A DNA stretch of 64,000 nt from Pseudokineococcus marinus (GTDB lineage: Bacteria > Actinomycetota > Actinomycetes > Actinomycetales > Quadrisphaeraceae), in contig NZ_JBBHZZ010000004.1 in assembly GCF_037482405.1 (NCBI RefSeq), positions 310,001 through 374,000 of the forward strand. The letters run 5' to 3'. Position numbers and translations under genes: made by a program. How positions within the stretch are numbered: position 1 is the first letter of the stretch; the number at the start of each line of letters is the position of its first letter. The notes beneath the pieces were generated by a model. It was not told where the DNA came from, did not search any database, and saw nothing but the letters and a program-made list of their open reading frames with translations. Positions 61,991 through 64,000 of the stretch are shown here, piece by piece.

Positions 61991-64000
61991 TCAGCCCTGC
62001 TCGACCTCCACCGCCACGCGGTGCGTCGCGTGGTCGTACACGAACGTCACCGGGCCACCGGGGTGGTCGAGGGTGATGTTCGACCCGTTCGGCACGCCGT
62101 CGGCGCCGTAGTTCTCCGTCCACGCCCGGTCGACGGCGACCTTGTAGGAGTACTGCCCCGGCGGGAGGTCGACCGTCAGCCGCCAGCGGCCGGTCTCCGC
62201 GTCGTAGGTCATCTGCGCGGCGTCGCAGTCGGGCTCCCAGTCGCCGGGGCAGCCCATCTCGCTGTTGAGGTCGCCCGGCACCGAGACGGCGCCCGGCTGC
62301 TCGACCGACTCCTCCACCGCGGTGACGAGGTGCGTCGCGGTGCTGTAGGTGAAGGTCACCGCGCCGCCGCTCGTCGTCAGCGGGATGTTGGCGCCGTTCG
62401 GCTCACCGCCCGCGCCGTAGTTCTCGTCCCACGACCGGTCGACGGCGATCTTGTACTCGTAGGAGCCCGCGGGCGGCGCCACCGTCAGCGACCAGGTGGC
62501 CGTGTCGGCGTCGTAGGTCATCTGCGCCGCGTCGCACGCCGGCTCCCAGTCACCGGGGCAGCCGATCTCGCTGCCGAGGCTGCCCGCGACCGCCACGGTC
62601 GTCGGCTCGCCGCCGACCCCGGGGCCGGGCTCGGGGACGACGACGGCGGTCGCGCTCGCGCCCGCGACGTTGCCCGAGTGGTCGCGCACGACGGCGCGGT
62701 ACTCCAGCGCCGTGCCCTCGGCCGTGTCGGTGACGTCGTGGAAGACGCGGTACGGCGCGTTGTCGTCCGTCCCGAGCACCTGCCACTCGTCCGTCGAGCC
62801 GGCCGGGCGGACGGCGAAGGTCACCTGGTCGAAGCCGCCACCGGGGACGTCGACCGACACCTCGGCGCGGCCGCTGACCTCCTCGCCCGTCGTGAAGACC
62901 GGCGTCGGGGCGGTGCGCGCCGGGCGCATCGGCTTGCTGGCCTTCCACACCACCGCCGACAGCGGCGGCACCGTGACGCGCGCCGTGCCGTCGTGGTCGG
63001 ACCACACGGCCCCGGTGCCCGCCGGCCACACGGCCTTGTAGCGGGTGCGGGTCGTGAAGGTGTCGAGGTCGACGGTGCGCGCCGTGTCGCTGTTGTTGGT
63101 GGCGACGAGGTACTCGACGTCGTCGTCGTCCGAGATGCGGCTGAAGGCGTAGACGCCCGCGCCGTCCTCGGCGTAGCGCTGCACGAGCGCGCCGTCGGCG
63201 AGGGTCGGGTTCTCCTCGCGCAGGGCCGACAGCTCGGCGATCGTCGTGTACAGCGGGTGGCTCGGGTCGAAGTTCTCGCCTCCCGTCGTGGCGTCGGTGC
63301 CGACGAGGACGTCGTCGTTGTAGGTCGCCACCTGCGAGGCGAACATGTCCTGGCGCGCGTCCTGGTCGCCGCCGTCGCCCGTGAAGCCCTGCTCGTCGCC
63401 GTAGTAGACGACCGGCTGGCCGCGCGTCAGGTACATGAGCGCGTGGGCGAGGCGGTCGCGCTCCAGCAGCTCGTCGCCCTCGGCGCCCGCGTCCTGCAGG
63501 AACATGCCGATACGGCCCATGTCGTGGTTGCCGAGGAAGGTCGGCAGCGAGTACGCGTTGCTGTCGGCGTCGGTGTACCAGTCGTCGGCGGCGAAGAGGT
63601 CCGCCATCTGCTGCGTGGCCCCGCCGCTGGCGAAGGACTGCGCCCGCGCCTGGAAGCCGAAGTCGATGACCGACTGCAGCTCCGCCTCCGTCGTGTAGTG
63701 CGAGAGGAACTCCGGGTCGGAGTTGTAGACCTCGCCGAAGGAGAAGAAGTCGGGGTTGCCGATCTCGGCGGCGTGCTCCTCGATCGTCGGCGCGAAGTCC
63801 TTCCAGAACTCGTCGCCGACGTGCTTGACGGTGTCGATCCGGAAGCCGTCGATGCCGAGGTCGACCCAGGTCTTGTAGATCTCCTCCATGCCCGCCACGA
63901 CCTCGGGCCGCTCGGTGAAGAGGTCGTCGAGGCCGGAGAAGTCGCCGTACTGGTCCGACTCCCCGCCGTCGAACCGGGCGTTCCCGCGGTTGTGGTACAT
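61991..64000 (-). CDS. Secreted GH13 alpha-amylase with two C-terminal X25 domains (5' end missing)
   Basis: 670 codons lie in the window (669 residues plus stop); the N-terminal part, including any signal peptide, lies beyond the right edge. The catalytic core shows DGFRIDTVKH (nucleophile Asp), FSFGEVYN (acid/base Glu) and FLGNHDMGRIG (transition-state Asp). A GH13 C-terminal beta domain and an immunoglobulin-like segment follow. The last 200 residues are two near-identical modules beginning GSLGSEIGCPGDWEPACDAA and GDLNSEMGCPGDWEPDCDAA, each with a DENYG/TENYG motif; these match X25 modules of pullulanases/amylases that bind alpha-glucans. It would degrade starch or glycogen outside the cell. 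Confidence 0.88.
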   Translation of the reverse strand: MYHNRGNARFDGGESDQYGDFSGLDDLFTERPEVVAGMEEIYKTWVDLGIDGFRIDTVKHVGDEFWKDFAPTIEEHAAEIGNPDFFSFGEVYNSDPEFLSHYTTEAELQSVIDFGFQARAQSFASGGATQQMADLFAADDWYTDADSNAYSLPTFLGNHDMGRIGMFLQDAGAEGDELLERDRLAHALMYLTRGQPVVYYGDEQGFTGDGGDQDARQDMFASQVATYNDDVLVGTDATTGGENFDPSHPLYTTIAELSALREENPTLADGALVQRYAEDGAGVYAFSRISDDDDVEYLVATNNSDTARTVDLDTFTTRTRYKAVWPAGTGAVWSDHDGTARVTVPPLSAVVWKASKPMRPARTAPTPVFTTGEEVSGRAEVSVDVPGGGFDQVTFAVRPAGSTDEWQVLGTDDNAPYRVFHDVTDTAEGTALEYRAVVRDHSGNVAGASATAVVVPEPGPGVGGEPTTVAVAGSLGSEIGCPGDWEPACDAAQMTYDADTATWSLTVAPPAGSYEYKIAVDRSWDENYGAGGEPNGANIPLTTSGGAVTFTYSTATHLVTAVEESVEQPGAVSVPGDLNSEMGCPGDWEPDCDAAQMTYDAETGRWRLTVDLPPGQYSYKVAVDRAWTENYGADGVPNGSNITLDHPGGPVTFVYDHATHRVAVEVEQG

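Noticed and set aside
1..64000. tRNA, rRNA, riboswitch or insertion sequence
   Set aside because: I looked for T-loop GGTTCGA-type patterns, conserved riboswitch cores, transposase or integrase motifs and terminal repeats and found none that hold up. A tRNAscan-SE and Rfam search would settle it.

Overview
The window comes from a very high-GC (roughly 75% by eye) Gram-positive actinobacterium. The signs are GC-saturated third codon positions, frequent GTG starts, GTGA/ATGA start-stop overlaps, lipobox-bearing solute-binding proteins, CUT1 importers without their own ATPase (typical of actinobacteria with a shared MsiK-like ATPase), ROK/TetR/AraC regulators and a cory-CC-star protein. I cannot name the genus. 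No rRNA, tRNA, CRISPR array, transposase or integrase was recognised.

Layout. 0-1.2 kb: nagB and the start of nagA (amino-sugar catabolism). 1.2-3 kb: a TetR regulator and an ArdC-like protein whose metallopeptidase motif lacks the catalytic Glu. 3-6 kb: a coupled cstA / CC-star / ArsA-like ATPase operon. 6.3-9 kb: a secreted EEP-fold phosphodiesterase-like protein and an NCS1-type permease. 9.1-21.4 kb: an N-acetylglucosaminide locus with a large secreted discoidin-domain protein, a ROK kinase, a ROK repressor, a CUT1 ABC importer, a cytoplasmic GH20 hexosaminidase and a Tat-exported protein of unknown function. 21.4-33.1 kb: a second glycan locus with AraC, DUF5107-TPR, a CUT1 importer, a mutarotase-fold protein and a GH2 enzyme. 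33.2-40.4 kb: an alcohol dehydrogenase, a hypothetical protein, and an RpiR-regulated cluster (3-hydroxyisobutyrate dehydrogenase-like, aldehyde dehydrogenase, DUF3100 plus a small membrane protein). 40.5-45.6 kb: a probably acquired, defence-like island with visibly more A/T in places. It holds a DUF7002/ART-like protein, an OGG-fold glycosylase, a PD-(D/E)xK-DUF2075 helicase, an EVE-HNH endonuclease and a degraded ORF. 45.6-54 kb: a hypothetical gene and a peptide ABC operon that contains a cytoplasmic gamma-glutamyltransferase. 54-55.7 kb: an SDR/TetR divergent pair with an array of operators. 55.7-56 kb: a HepT fragment and a long-stem terminator. 56-62 kb: an frc-like CUT2 sugar operon with a divergent ROK regulator. 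62-64 kb: the 3' part of a secreted GH13 amylase with two X25 domains.

How the genes fit together. Most of the window is saprophytic carbohydrate scavenging. Extracellular enzymes (discoidin protein, amylase, Tat protein) would release oligosaccharides, three sugar ABC systems import them, and cytoplasmic GH20/GH2 enzymes plus ROK and FrcK-like kinases pass sugars to central metabolism, with GlcNAc-6-P going through NagA and NagB. Several genes have a -10 hexamer ending 6-7 nt before the start codon, which points to leaderless transcripts. The best candidates for undescribed biology are the 40.5-45.6 kb island, the CstA/CC-star/ArsA operon and the RpiR/DUF3100 cluster.
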